Part shown: positions 9,458 through 19,337 of the stretch, piece by piece
Numbering within the stretch: the first letter of the stretch is position 1
Layout: each line of letters starts with the position of its first letter
Assembly: GCA_002749535.1 (NCBI GenBank)
Contig: MZZL01000035.1
Coordinates: forward strand, 410-28,792
Direction of reading: 5' to 3'
From: Apophysomyces variabilis
Taxonomy: Eukaryota; Mucoromycota; Mucoromycetes; Mucorales; Mucoraceae
Length of the DNA stretch: 28,383 nt
Translations under genes and position numbers: made by a program
The notes under the pieces: generated by a model
Databases searched by the model: none
What the model was told of the DNA's origin: nothing
The model's input: the letters and a program-made list of their open reading frames with translations, nothing else

Positions 9458-10368
9458 TCAACCTCTCATTTGCCTATGGTTACTTGGTGCAGTAGCCGGC
9501 AGACTGGTTGGTATCTCTGGTGCTGGCAGATTAAATACTACAGGCGGATTTGACAAGCAATCTTTCGATGCACATGAGTACAACAAAGTAAGGAAGACAT
9601 ATCAGGCTTACCTGATGAGTGCTGCGCCAGTGAATGATCTAAAACCTCAACTGCCCTGCTGGCATCGCGCAGTTCATCAGAACCAACTTTTACTGGAGTC
9701 TCATTGGCAGTAGACTGCTGGGATCCGTTGGTGGCAAACGACTCTTTCTCGGGCGTTTCCCAAGCTTTGCATAGCATAAGCCTGGCACACCAGTATCCGA
9801 TGCATCTATCCAGTGGAATGCCAGCAGGGACAAGTTTCTCCTCAAGATATGTGTATCCAGTCATCCTCATTTCCATGGAAACGCGGGCCCATGTGGTAGG
9901 TTTCTTCATCTTACCTGCTAAAACAGCTACAGTTACCTTTGCTATGATGTTTGCATGCTTCAACAAGTTCTTCGCAGTGTCAAGATCGATTGAAGCATCA
10001 TCACCTTTCACCTTGTTCACTAGCCATTGTATAAGTTCTGTGGTCAACTGCTTGGTCTTGCCATAACGAGAATTCGCTGGATCCTCTTCCAGCGGCTGAT
10101 CGATGGTATGATTATCGTTGCTAGTAGGAGCATCAACACTGGGAAGCAGACTTTGGGCGGCAACTGATACCAAGGAGACCACATTTCGCTAAGTCAGAAG
10201 AGATGTTATTTTATTGTTTATGTTTTAGGATACTGGTACCTTCAGGTCAGCAATTTCGGTCTTCAGCTCCTGGACAGCTTGCCTCAATTCCTTGACTTCA
10301 TGACATATGTCCAATGTCATAGAAAGAATTTGTGGGATTTGGTTACTGAAATCCGGATTGTTAGCCAT
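9458..10368 (-). CDS. tnp2-type transposon companion protein (three exons)
   Basis: I model three exons on the minus strand: 10368-10240, 10188-9612 and 9561-9458. Introns 10239-10189 (51 nt, AAG|GTACC...CTTAG) and 9611-9562 (50 nt, CAG|GTAAGC...GAAAG) remove in-frame stops and keep phase, giving about 269 residues ending in MRG-stop. The N-terminus (ATG 10368) has a short heptad run, EVKELRQAVQELKTEIADLK, likely a coiled coil. The middle is acidic and helical. The conserved block TTWARV...GIPLDRCIGYW...W is shared with the relic at 541-1243. It lies 106 bp downstream of the tnp2-type transposase on the same strand. No in-frame stop was found, unlike its neighbour. Function unknown; an oligomeric DNA-binding partner of the transposase is my best guess. 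Confidence 0.65.
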
Positions 10369-10474
10369 CACTTTATTTACGAGAGAATAGAAAGGTAAAT
10401 AAAAATTTTTTCACAAGGCTGATGTACAAATAAAAGTGGGCGTTTAAACAGTTTTTATGGCCATATGATACGAC

Positions 10475-13010
10475 TTAGTTATCTAAATTTGCTAACAGTC
10501 CCAATTCTACTTCTTTGCATGGACGCATTTTTGGCCAAATAATGTATGTTCTGCCAGATGCTGCTCAGATCCATCCTGTCATACACACAATGTCACCAGC
10601 TCATATGACGCAAAGTTGATGTTCAGCTGTTGGTTGGATGTACGGGCGTCTGTCACCTGTAAGGTTGACTTTGAATATTCTCACCAAAGCAAGAAGCTCA
10701 ACTTGCTGTTCTTGCTCATGTTGGAAATATAATAACGCTTCGCTGAAGTAAATGTGTGGCTGTCTCTTTATGCGACAGTTCCACAGATTGCGGTCGACAT
10801 CAATCTCCATCTTCACCATATACGTCCTTTTGGCGCCTGCTCTAAGAAGTGAAATGTGACAACCCATGACTTCTCCGTGCATGGTCTAAAGACGTGCTGC
10901 TATGGTAATATGCGAGTTGATTTCACCTTTGCCTTTGTCATAAATTGACCAGAATCGGCGCAATAGATGTTGTAAATCAGTGCTACTCACAGTGCCAATA
11001 GCAACATTGCGTGTAAAAGGGCCCCATAACTCAGGTGCGTCAGGATCATTGCTGTTATTGGTTAGCACTTCAGCCTTTTGTCGGCTCTCTGTAGGAACAC
11101 AGATCTGCAGGTCATCTTCATCATAGACACGCTTAAAATGCCGCGAAGCTGCTAAGACGTGCATGACATTTGCAGCATTCTCACTTGGTTTAACATGTGA
11201 TTTGATCCTTAAAGAGTATTCGCCTATTACTCTTTCCATTGGACGTGCACTTATTCCACGCAAGGGTCCCAGGCATTTGATTGCAGCAGCCATGTGTGTC
11301 AAGTAGTGCTGGGTGATGTTGAACACCGTGGTGCTGATAGCAGCTTTTTTCACTTGCCCTAGAAGATAGGCATGCCATGAATTCACACCTGCAGCAATTG
11401 CAAGTAGGTCTCCGCTCCTCAATTTCCATTGCTGTGTAAGTTTGCAGGCCTTGACAAGACTGAGTATGGCGGCTTTCACTTGACGATCTTGAATGTTATC
11501 TAGCACGACAGTTGGCACAATGTACAGCAAAAATTCGATCCATTCAACAGCTTTGAAGTGTCCCGAGTTCACTTCAATATCCTTCCAGCTGCTGTTGAAA
11601 GTAGGAGGAATCCAATCATGAAGATGTACGATTTGTTGTCCTATCTTCTTTCTGGTTGGACTGTCCAGGTACAGCGGATGGTTTGTTCCATATTTTCTTA
11701 ACATCAAACTCCAAAGCTGTTTGCCAACACCATGGCCTATCAGGTGCATTTCATCCATACCAAAAAAGAAGACATCGTTGAACGTGAGTAACCCAGCGAA
11801 TTCTGACCTCTCAGAGATCCCTTTGCAAATATTACCATTTACCAAAGACTCTTTCATTCTATACTGGAAAAGACTGGTTCGTGGGACAAAGCAGTAGCAC
11901 CCCAGATCATTCTGATGTCCCTCGACTACTGAACGTCGTGTGCCCGCGATGACGCAAATCCAGCAACTGTACTCGTGCGTATGGCCTCTATGGTGCATAA
12001 GCTTTGCAATACTAGGTATATCTCCCGTCGCAAACAAGAGATGAACCTTTACTTGGTATTGCTGGTCACCTTTTTTCACATACAGCCCAGTCATTTGCAT
12101 TCGTTTCAACTGAGAGATTGTCAGTGCTAGGAAGCTAAATAGGTCTTGCTTCTTTTTCTTGTAGCCGGGAACAATGCAGACTTGTACCATATTCTGCTTC
12201 TCATAACGTAGTTTTGGATGCAGGTTCATGATAACCACATGCACAATGGTCATTGACGTAGTACTGCGTACGTGAGGCTGGAATCCATCGATAAACAAAC
12301 CCAAGGTAATATCCAAATCTCCAGGAAAGTGATCTTGCACCAACATCTTATAAGCACTACCATCGAAAACATCCTCATAGACACCCTCTGGATTTCATGG
12401 TCTTTTGCTACAATATTTGAGATCTTCGCGAGTATCATCGTCTAACACCATCAATGCCAACTGCCTGGAAAGGGAAAGTTGCTTGACGATAGAATGCGGT
12501 TTCTTTTCATTGTTACAACGCTCGTTGAGGTATGAATATGTTACCAGCCTACCTGCACACTATCTGTTTCGATGTAACAGTCACTGCTACAATGGCAGCA
12601 TGTTGTCTCTCGATCATCATCTGCGAACATCTTACAGCCGTTTCTGCAAACATCATAGGACGTCAGATCCACAGGATACCTTTTAGAGAACTCTTTGGAG
12701 GCGCGATAATGGGATAGAAGTCGGGGTAGCTGATGACGATCATTCCATTCATTGATAAGCTTGACCTGTTCGTCGTAGTACTCTCTAGAAGCGTTGTTTT
12801 CTTTAGCCAGCTGGAACAGCTTCAGGCTAAAGATAGTGGCTAGATTGGGCTTGCCAGGATCAACAGTGTCAAATATCTCTTGGATTGGCTGTGTAGTTTG
12901 TCCATCACTTTGCTTTGTTGGGTCTGGTAGATTAGGATCTTGCTGCATTTCCATGTTGACAGGCAACCCTGCGATTGTCTCAATGGATGTGTCTTCATGA
13001 TCGCTGTCAT
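10475..13010 (-). pseudogene. tnp2-type (Plavaka/CMC-like) transposase, 5'-truncated
   Basis: Reads leftward from 13010, where the 5' end is cut by a Ty3 LTR. Order: acidic N-terminus, cysteine cluster YDVCRNGC...ETTCCHC, a 50-nt intron (12552-12503, CAG|GTAGGC...AAAAG), LGLFIDGFQPHV with the first catalytic Asp, KVHLLFATGDIP, YSCWIC, FFFGMDEMHLIGHG with the second Asp, SGHFKAVEWIEFLLYIVPT, and MERVIGEY with the likely catalytic Glu. The C-terminal part ends RTYIIWPKM before TAA 10475. In-frame stops: TGA 12395-12397, TAG 10886-10888, TGA 10601-10603 and TGA 10565-10567. The 486-residue core between the first two is intact. It is less decayed than the relic at 2136-5366 and is clearly the same family. 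Missing the start and interrupted by stops, it should be inactive. Confidence 0.82.
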
Positions 13011-13362
13011 TGTCATATCTGACATGATTACATCACTATATTCAGTGGATAAAACATCAGGTCTAGACTGTCAGTGAACATATCAGCTATAATGCCTGTA
13101 TGGATCAGGTTACACTAACATCTTCATAATCTATTCATCTGTTGCTGGGACCCTAGCGGACACAGAATATCAAAAGACAGAAGATTAACGTGTCATTACT
13201 GATCATACAGATTTTACAAAAGATATTAGTAACTACCCTAACCCGCTTTTACCTGCACGCGTTTCTAAAGATATTTAAAGAGAACAGTCATTCGTGAAAT
13301 AAAGAACATCTTTTTCAGTCTCGCTTATTCTTAGCGTCCTGTTATTTTCATTTTATACGTCA
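13011..13362 (+). repeat. Ty3/Gypsy LTR 1 (5' LTR of copy A), 352 bp
   Basis: Starts TGTCATATCTG and ends TATACGTCA. It aligns without gaps to the LTRs at 18947 and 24150, all three 352 bp long. By hand it differs from LTR 2 at 12 sites and from LTR 3 at 9. ATATTTAAAG (13271-13280) is a TATA-like box and AATAAA (13298-13303) a likely poly(A) signal. It replaces the 5' end of the tnp2-type transposase. Confidence 0.92.
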
Positions 13363-13397
13363 TTTTTTTTAAGCGAATACTTATTTCCCCCTTATCC

Positions 13398-15582
13398 ATG
13401 ATGTCCCAAACAAATTTGTCAAGCCCTCTATCCTCATATGCTCAAGTCGTTGCTGGAACAAAAAGCATATCTAGCCAAGTCACTGAGNNNNNNNNNNNNN
13501 NNNNNNNNNNNNNNNNNNNNNNNNNNNNNNNNNNNNNNNNNNNNNNNNNNNNNNNNNNNNNNNNNNNNNNNNNNNNNNNNNNNNNNNNNNNNNNNNNNNN
13601 NNNNNNNNNNNNNNNNNNNNNNNNNNNNNNNNNNNNNNNNNNNNNNNNNNNNNNNNNNNNNNNNNNNNNNNNNNNNNNNNNNNNNNNNNNNNNNNNNNNN
13701 NNNNNNNNNNNNNNNNNNNNNNNNNNNNNNNNNNNNNNNNNNNNNNNNNNNNNNNNNNNNNNNNNNNNNNNNNNNNNNNNNNNNNNNNNNNNNNNNNNNN
13801 NNNNNNNNNNNNNNNNNNNNNNNNNNNNNNNNNNNNNNNNNNNNNNNNNNNNNNNNNNNNNNNNNNNNNNNNNNNNNNNNNNNNNNNNNNNNNNNNNNNN
13901 NNNNNNNNNNNNNNNNNNNNNNNNNNNNNNNNNNNNNNNNNNNNNNNNNNNNNNNNNNNNNNNNNNNNNNNNNNNNNNNNNNNNNNNNNNNNNNNNNNNN
14001 NNNNNNNNNNNNNNNNNNNNNNNNNNNNNNNNNNNNNNNNNNNNNNNNNNNNNNNNNNNNNNNNNNNNNNNNNNNNNNNNNNNNNNNNNNNNNNNNNNNN
14101 NNNNNNNNNNNNNNNNNNNNNNNNNNNNNNNNNNNNNNNNNNNNNNNNNNNNNNNNNNNNNNNNNNNNNNNNNNNNNNNNNNNNNNNNNNNNNNNNNNNN
14201 NNNNNNNNNNNNNNNNNNNNNNNNNNNNNNNNNNNNNNNCTCTATCCTCATATGCTCAAGTCGTTGCTGGAACAAAAAGCATATCTAGCCAAGTCACTGA
14301 GAACATGAATGTGGACGCTGCAAACACACCATTGTCAGCTGAACAACGTACCGATGTGGCCATTAGGGAGGTTTCTGAACGTCTAGCTACCCTTGGTGAG
14401 AGAATTGCCTCGTCATCCGCATCAGCTGAGGAGAAAGAAGCTGCTAGACAAGCTTATCATGAAGCCAACCAAGACTTGGACTTGCTCTTACAAACTAAGA
14501 GTAAATTGGTATCGCCAAAAAACAAGCATCATCAAGTAACCTACCGGCCACCCTGTATTGTTCCCAAGGATCTTCCCCTGCTACAGTGGACAGGAAATGT
14601 GGTAGACCCTACCAAGATGGTGTTTACATCAATCCAGGAATGTTTGGACAAGTTAGAAGATATTGTCTTGTCATATGGCCAAGAACTTGATGATAGCTGG
14701 CATCGTTTGTTGCCACGTACACTCTCTTCTGAACAACGCTCGTGGTTTGATGCCCATCTTCAGAAGGTGCCTCATTTGCCATAGTCGTATGCACGAAACA
14801 CTCTTTTGCAAAAGTACAGTATCAATGATGCAGAACGTCAAGCAAGCTTTACTCAAGAATTGATCACAATGAAAATGTCAAGAAATGAATCTGTGGAGAA
14901 GTACACTGACCATTTCCATAAGGTGCGCCGTGAGGCAAGTGTAAATGATGACTGAGTAATGGCTATCCTCTACACAAACTCCTTGCTTTCTGAGCTGTCT
15001 CAGCAAGTCAAACTTGCTCAAGTCAATTTACCCATTGAACAAAGGTGCACGGTAGACCAGGCTGCTGCCATGGCAAGAGCTCTTTATCCGCAAGTTGTCC
15101 GTCCTGTCTCTTCTGGCACCCCTACAGGATCTTCAGAACTGAAAGGTTTAAAATTGGTTTCACGCGCTCCTCAGCATAAAGATCAACACTGCCGTATTCA
15201 CGGTAAAGGTTCACATTCAACAAACGAATGTAGGGTTTTGGCGGACACTCTCAGAACAGTCCAACCCAGCCAACATATTGACAAGAACACTCGTTCTTCT
15301 GCTACTGGGACAACCACACCCCAACCACCCACTGCTTCCCGTCCTCCAGCAATTTCCAACAACACAAAATTGTGTTACAAGGGTTGTGGCGCGACCTGGA
15401 CCCATGGTCATGTGTGTAACGTCGATCCTAACAACCCCAGGAATTCTTTGGCGATCCGCACAACGCGTGTTGAGGACAGCCCCTCTGACAGCACCAATGA
15501 TATTCAAGAAGAAATTGAAGAAGACATTGAAATGGCAGCCAAAGAGATTGACACTGCGATCGCGGATTCTTGCAGCATGTGA
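13398..15582 (+). pseudogene. gag: Gag of Ty3/Gypsy copy A (gap inside, two stops)
   Basis: Starts at ATG 13398 (or the adjacent ATG 13401). Capsid-type sequence (LPLLQWTGNVVD, SWFDAHL, MSRNESVEKYTD) is followed by two zinc-binding patterns near the C-terminus: HCRIHGKGSHSTNEC and CYKGCGATWTHGHVC. The N gap interrupts it, but removing the gap plus one copy of its 62-bp flanking duplication restores one continuous frame of the same length as copy B. Stops: TAG 14782-14784, where copy B has Trp, and TGA 14953-14955, where copy B has Arg. The frame ends SCSM-TGA at 15580-15582. That TGA is formed exactly where copy B's 71-nt segment is absent. Confidence 0.85.
13488..14239. other. Assembly gap (752 N) with duplicated flanks
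   Basis: The 62 bp just before the gap (13426-13487) are identical to the 62 bp just after it (14240-14301). The offset of 814 nt changes the reading frame by exactly the amount needed to join the two gag pieces in frame. Contig ends overlap, so the true gap length is most likely zero or negative. Confidence 0.9.
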
Positions 15583-18500
15583 CCAAAACCTACGAGCTCT
15601 TCTGGATTCAGGTGCCACAGTTAGCACTGTTTCTCGTGCCCTTTGTTTAGAAAACGGTTGGCAAATTCGCCCCCAAACAGGCAAAATAAAGCTTGCAGCT
15701 CAAAACCAATTTGTTTCGCATATTGGAAAGAATCCACCCATAAAAATTGTTTGCAATAACATTACAATCTACCACTCTTTCGAAGTGTTTGATCTAAATG
15801 ATCCTCTCGCCAATATTTGCATTGGTACTGATCTTATGACACGCCTAGGTATTCACTTCATTGGTTTACCTGTATGCTGGCACCAACCCGGTTTACCTAA
15901 AGCACCGGAAACTAAAGAACCTCAAGACGACCTTGAGCCAAACAATTCACCAGTTGGCACCCCCACTGAACGCACACTTTTAATGAAAACGATCCAACCC
16001 TTGCTGGATGAAAATCTAAAAATACCAAACTCTTCATTCTGTACCGTTCCAGAATCTATTGTCAGGTTAGACACCCCACCTAACCAAACTGCTTATCGAA
16101 GACAATACGATCTTCCCCACAAACTGCTACCTCTTTTACAAGAGCAAGTGAACAAATGGCTCACTGACGGCATCATCACCCGTGCACCAGTGAATACCAG
16201 ATGGAATAGCCCTCTAACTTTCGCACCAAAAAAGGACGCGTATGGCAATCTAACAGGCAGACGACCTTGCCTAGACCCACGCCACATCAACAATCTGCTT
16301 CCAGATGATCGTTTCCCACTTCCGTTAATTAATGACATCTTTCAGAAGATGCATGGCGCAACAGTGTTCTCCACACTTGACCTGAAAAATGCTTTTCATC
16401 GGTTTCAAATTTATGAACCTCACCAACACAAAACTGCCTTCACTGTCGATGGCATACAATACATGTTCTGCGGTTGTCCTTTTGGACTCAAATCTATCTC
16501 CTCAAAATTTCAACGCATTATGAATTATGTCTTTCACGGACTTAACTATGTTACTACGTTCGTTGACGATATCATCATCTTTTCCAAAACACTGGAAGAA
16601 CACACGGAACACGTTGCAGATGCAATCTGCCGTCTCACTGCTGTCAATCTCATATTCAATCCAGAGAAATGTCACTTCACGCAACACGCTGTTTATTTAC
16701 TTAGTTTCTGCGTGGATGCAGATGGTATTCGCCTTGACCCACGCAAGGTTACAAACGTCCAAACTTGGCCACAGCCCAAAACAGGCAAAGATATTCAAAG
16801 GTTTCTTAGACTTGTCAATTACTTCCAAGTGCACATACCTACCATTTCCACTCTTACGGCACCACTTGACAAATTACGCAATGCTGGTAGCCTTGAAAAC
16901 CTCTGGACATCACAGCACACTGATACATTCAATCGTGTCAAGGCAATTTTGGAGAAAGCTCCTATCCTCAGCCATCCAAACATGGATGAACCCTTCTCGG
17001 TTGCTACAGACGCATCCAACGACGGTATTGGCGCTGTCCTCTATCAAGTCATTAACAACCGCATTCATTACATCGGTTTCATGGCACGCTCCCTCAGTCG
17101 ATCAGAGCGCAACTATTCTGTCACACAACGTGAATTACTTGCCGTTGTCTACGCCCTCAAAAAGTTTCACAAATTTCTTTGGGGTAACAAATTCACGCTC
17201 TACACTGATCATCGCGCTTTAACTTACCTGCACACCCAGGAAATTGCCAATCCAATGATGATCAACTGGCTTGATACCATTTGTGATTATACTTACCGTG
17301 TGGTACATCGTCCTGGCATCGCCAACGTTTTACCGGATGCTCTCTCGCGTCTGTTTGCACCACCTGTTCCATTTTCAGAGGGGGGTATTTCCACAAACAC
17401 GTCATCTCATGACAATTCAGGAACACCTTCATCTACTCCCACACACGTTCTCACGCAACGCTTACTGAAACCACATGAGTATATGACACCTCCTACAGCA
17501 GAACGACAATCACTGCTGGAGAAAGCGCATCTTCTTGGCCATTTCGGTTCAGATGCTATTGTGAATGCTTTACACAGTGACGGAATCCACTGGAGCACTA
17601 TCAAACAAGACGCACTTAACACAGTAGCCAAGTGTATTGACTGTCAACGATTCAACATCGGAAAACACGGTTATCATCCCTTACGACACATAACCGCAGA
17701 CCAACCTGGAGACCACTGGGCTATTGACCTTGGTGACTTCAACACTACCACTATCAACGGTAATAACTTTGTATTAGTTATGGTTGATGTATTTTCACGC
17801 TTTTGCATTTTACGAGCATTACCAGACAAATCCGCACTTTCTGTCGCTAGGCAACTTATTCAAGTATTCTGCGACTATGGTTTCCCAAAAGTCCTGCAAT
17901 CAGACAATGGCACTGAATTTGTCAACGAAGTCATCACACTCGTTACAGAACACTCAGGAATAGACCACAGACTGGTAACACCATATCATCCACGTGCAAA
18001 CGGCGTCGCAGAACGATAGGTAAAAACCATGAAAGAGGTTGTTGTCAAAAGATTGCAAGGTAAGAAACAAGATTGGGATTTGTATTTACCAAGTGCACAA
18101 CTTGCTATCAATCTGAAAATTTCCTCTTTGCACAACACACGTCCTTTTGCGTTGATGTTTGCCCGTCAACCAAACAATTTCGAGGACTATCGTAAAGTAA
18201 AAGTAGGAAATGTACAACAGACTTCTGATGATACTCGGGCAATGACCAAACGCCTCAAACAAATGGAACGAGTAGTGATACCTGCTATCCATGAACGCAT
18301 TAAAACAATGCAGAATAAACAAAGCAACAAGTTCAACAGCAATCATCGCATTGTTGAATTTCCTCCTGGAAGCAAGGTCATGATCGTGAACGTGTCTAGA
18401 AGCAGTAAAACAGACCCAAGATACGAAGGACCATTCACTGTTCTGAGACAGAACAAAGGAGGCAGCTATACTTTGGTTGATGAGCAGAACATGTTGCTTC

Positions 18501-18793
18501 CACAAGATGTTGCACCATCTCATATGAAACTTATTTCGCCTGATACAGTAGTTTCAGACGACTACTATGAAGTGCAGAACATCGTCAATCACAGGGAAGT
18601 ACGCAAAGGACACTACCAGTACTTCGTCAAATGGAAAGGTTATAAAGACGACGAAAATACTTGGCAGAACCCTGAGGATTTTAACGATCCTGCTATTATT
18701 GAAAGGTATTGGCAACGCCAATCAGGTACTGGCAAAAGGAAACAGGCCCAACAATCAGGACCTTCTACTACCAAACGTACCAAACGCATGTAG
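15581..18793 (+). pseudogene. pol: Pol of Ty3/Gypsy copy A: PR-RT-RH-IN-chromodomain
   Basis: Opens directly after the gag stop, in the +1 frame. Aspartic protease ALLDSGAT near 15605; reverse transcriptase with LDLKNAFHRFQI and FVDD (16559-16570); RNase H ATDASNDGIGAVLY near 17010; integrase zinc motif H-x3-H...CIDC near 17530-17645; integrase core DHWAIDLG, QSDNGTEF and NGVAER (D, D, E); GPF/Y module (RYEGPFTVL); chromodomain near 18565-18710 (YYEVQNIV, FVKWKGY, NTW). One internal stop, TAG 18017-18019, replaces the Trp codon TGG present in copy B and sits just after the catalytic Glu. With no Gag-Pol fusion frame and this stop, the copy should not produce full-length Pol. From about 15762 on it is nearly identical to copy B. 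Confidence 0.9.
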
Positions 18794-18930
18794 GCAAGTC
18801 TTTTTCCTCTACACTTTTTTCCCACTGGGTTTTTTCTGAGGTTTTTTATTGACGCGCCACAGTATTATTATCTAATACTTTCAACCATGCTTTTACTACA
18901 TCAATTACTATCTTTCCAACGCTGTCAAGA
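18794..18930. other. 3' untranslated region of Ty3/Gypsy copy A
   Basis: Noncoding sequence between the pol stop and the polypurine tract, nearly identical to 23997-24133 in copy B. Confidence 0.6.
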
Positions 18931-18946
18931 AGCTGGTGGGGGGTAA
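18931..18946 (+). promoter_or_regulatory. Polypurine tract of copy A
   Basis: AGCTGGTGGGGGGTAA lies immediately before LTR 2; an identical tract precedes LTR 3. This is the expected place for plus-strand DNA priming. Confidence 0.75.
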
Positions 18947-19298
18947 TGTCATATCTGACATGATTACATCACTATATTCAGTGGATAAAACATCAGGTCT
19001 AGACTGTCAGTGAACATATCGGCTATAATGCCTGTATGGATCAGGTTACACTAACATCTTCATAATCTATTCATCTGTTGCTGGGACCCTAGCGGACACA
19101 AAATATCAAAAAACAGAAGATTAACGTGTCATTACCAATCATACAGATTTTACAAAAGATATTAGTAACTACCCCAACCCGCTTTTACCCGCACGCGTTT
19201 CTAAAGATATTTAAAGAGAACAGTCATTCGTGAAATAAAGAACATCTTTTTCAGTCTCGCTTATTTTGAGCATTCTGTTATTTTCATTTTATACATCA
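18947..19298 (+). repeat. Ty3/Gypsy LTR 2, shared by copies A and B
   Basis: 352 bp, TGTCATATCTG to TATACATCA. It serves as 3' LTR of A and 5' LTR of B. It differs from LTR 3 at about 7 sites. In the block near its end (TTATTTTGAGCATTCTG) it agrees with LTR 3 rather than LTR 1, so at least its 3' part comes from copy B. Confidence 0.92.
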
Positions 19299-19337
19299 TT
19301 TTTTTTAAGTGAATACTCTTTTGTTCTTAATCCATCA

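Larger units (their letters stand above)
13011..19298 (+). mobile_element. Ty3/Gypsy chromovirus-type retrotransposon, copy A
   Basis: LTR, gag, protease, reverse transcriptase, RNase H, integrase, chromodomain, polypurine tract, LTR. Its 3' LTR (LTR 2) is also the 5' LTR of copy B. It is inactive: stops in gag and in integrase, and it lacks the 71-nt intron-like segment that links Gag to Pol in copy B. I could not identify a tRNA primer site after LTR 1 (the sequence is T-rich). It contains the assembly gap. Confidence 0.9.

Noticed and set aside
13363..13385. Primer binding site after LTR 1
   Set aside because: The T-run followed by AAGCGAATAC matches no tRNA 3' end I recognise. A 6-base complement to TCGCTT within the LTR is too short to claim self-priming.
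13426..14301. A real 62-bp direct repeat flanking unknown sequence in gag
   Set aside because: Exact identity, direct contact with the N run on both sides and frame restoration on collapse all point to overlapping contig ends.
15560..15600. Programmed +1 frameshift site between gag and pol in copy A
   Set aside because: Copy B shows that the frames are joined by a 71-nt coding segment missing from A; the exact GT..AG excision explains the frame change without a slippery site.
18086..18523. Minus-strand open frames inside pol (also 23289-23726, 16502-16687 and others)
   Set aside because: They mirror conserved pol coding sequence in both copies and are shadows of the plus-strand gene.
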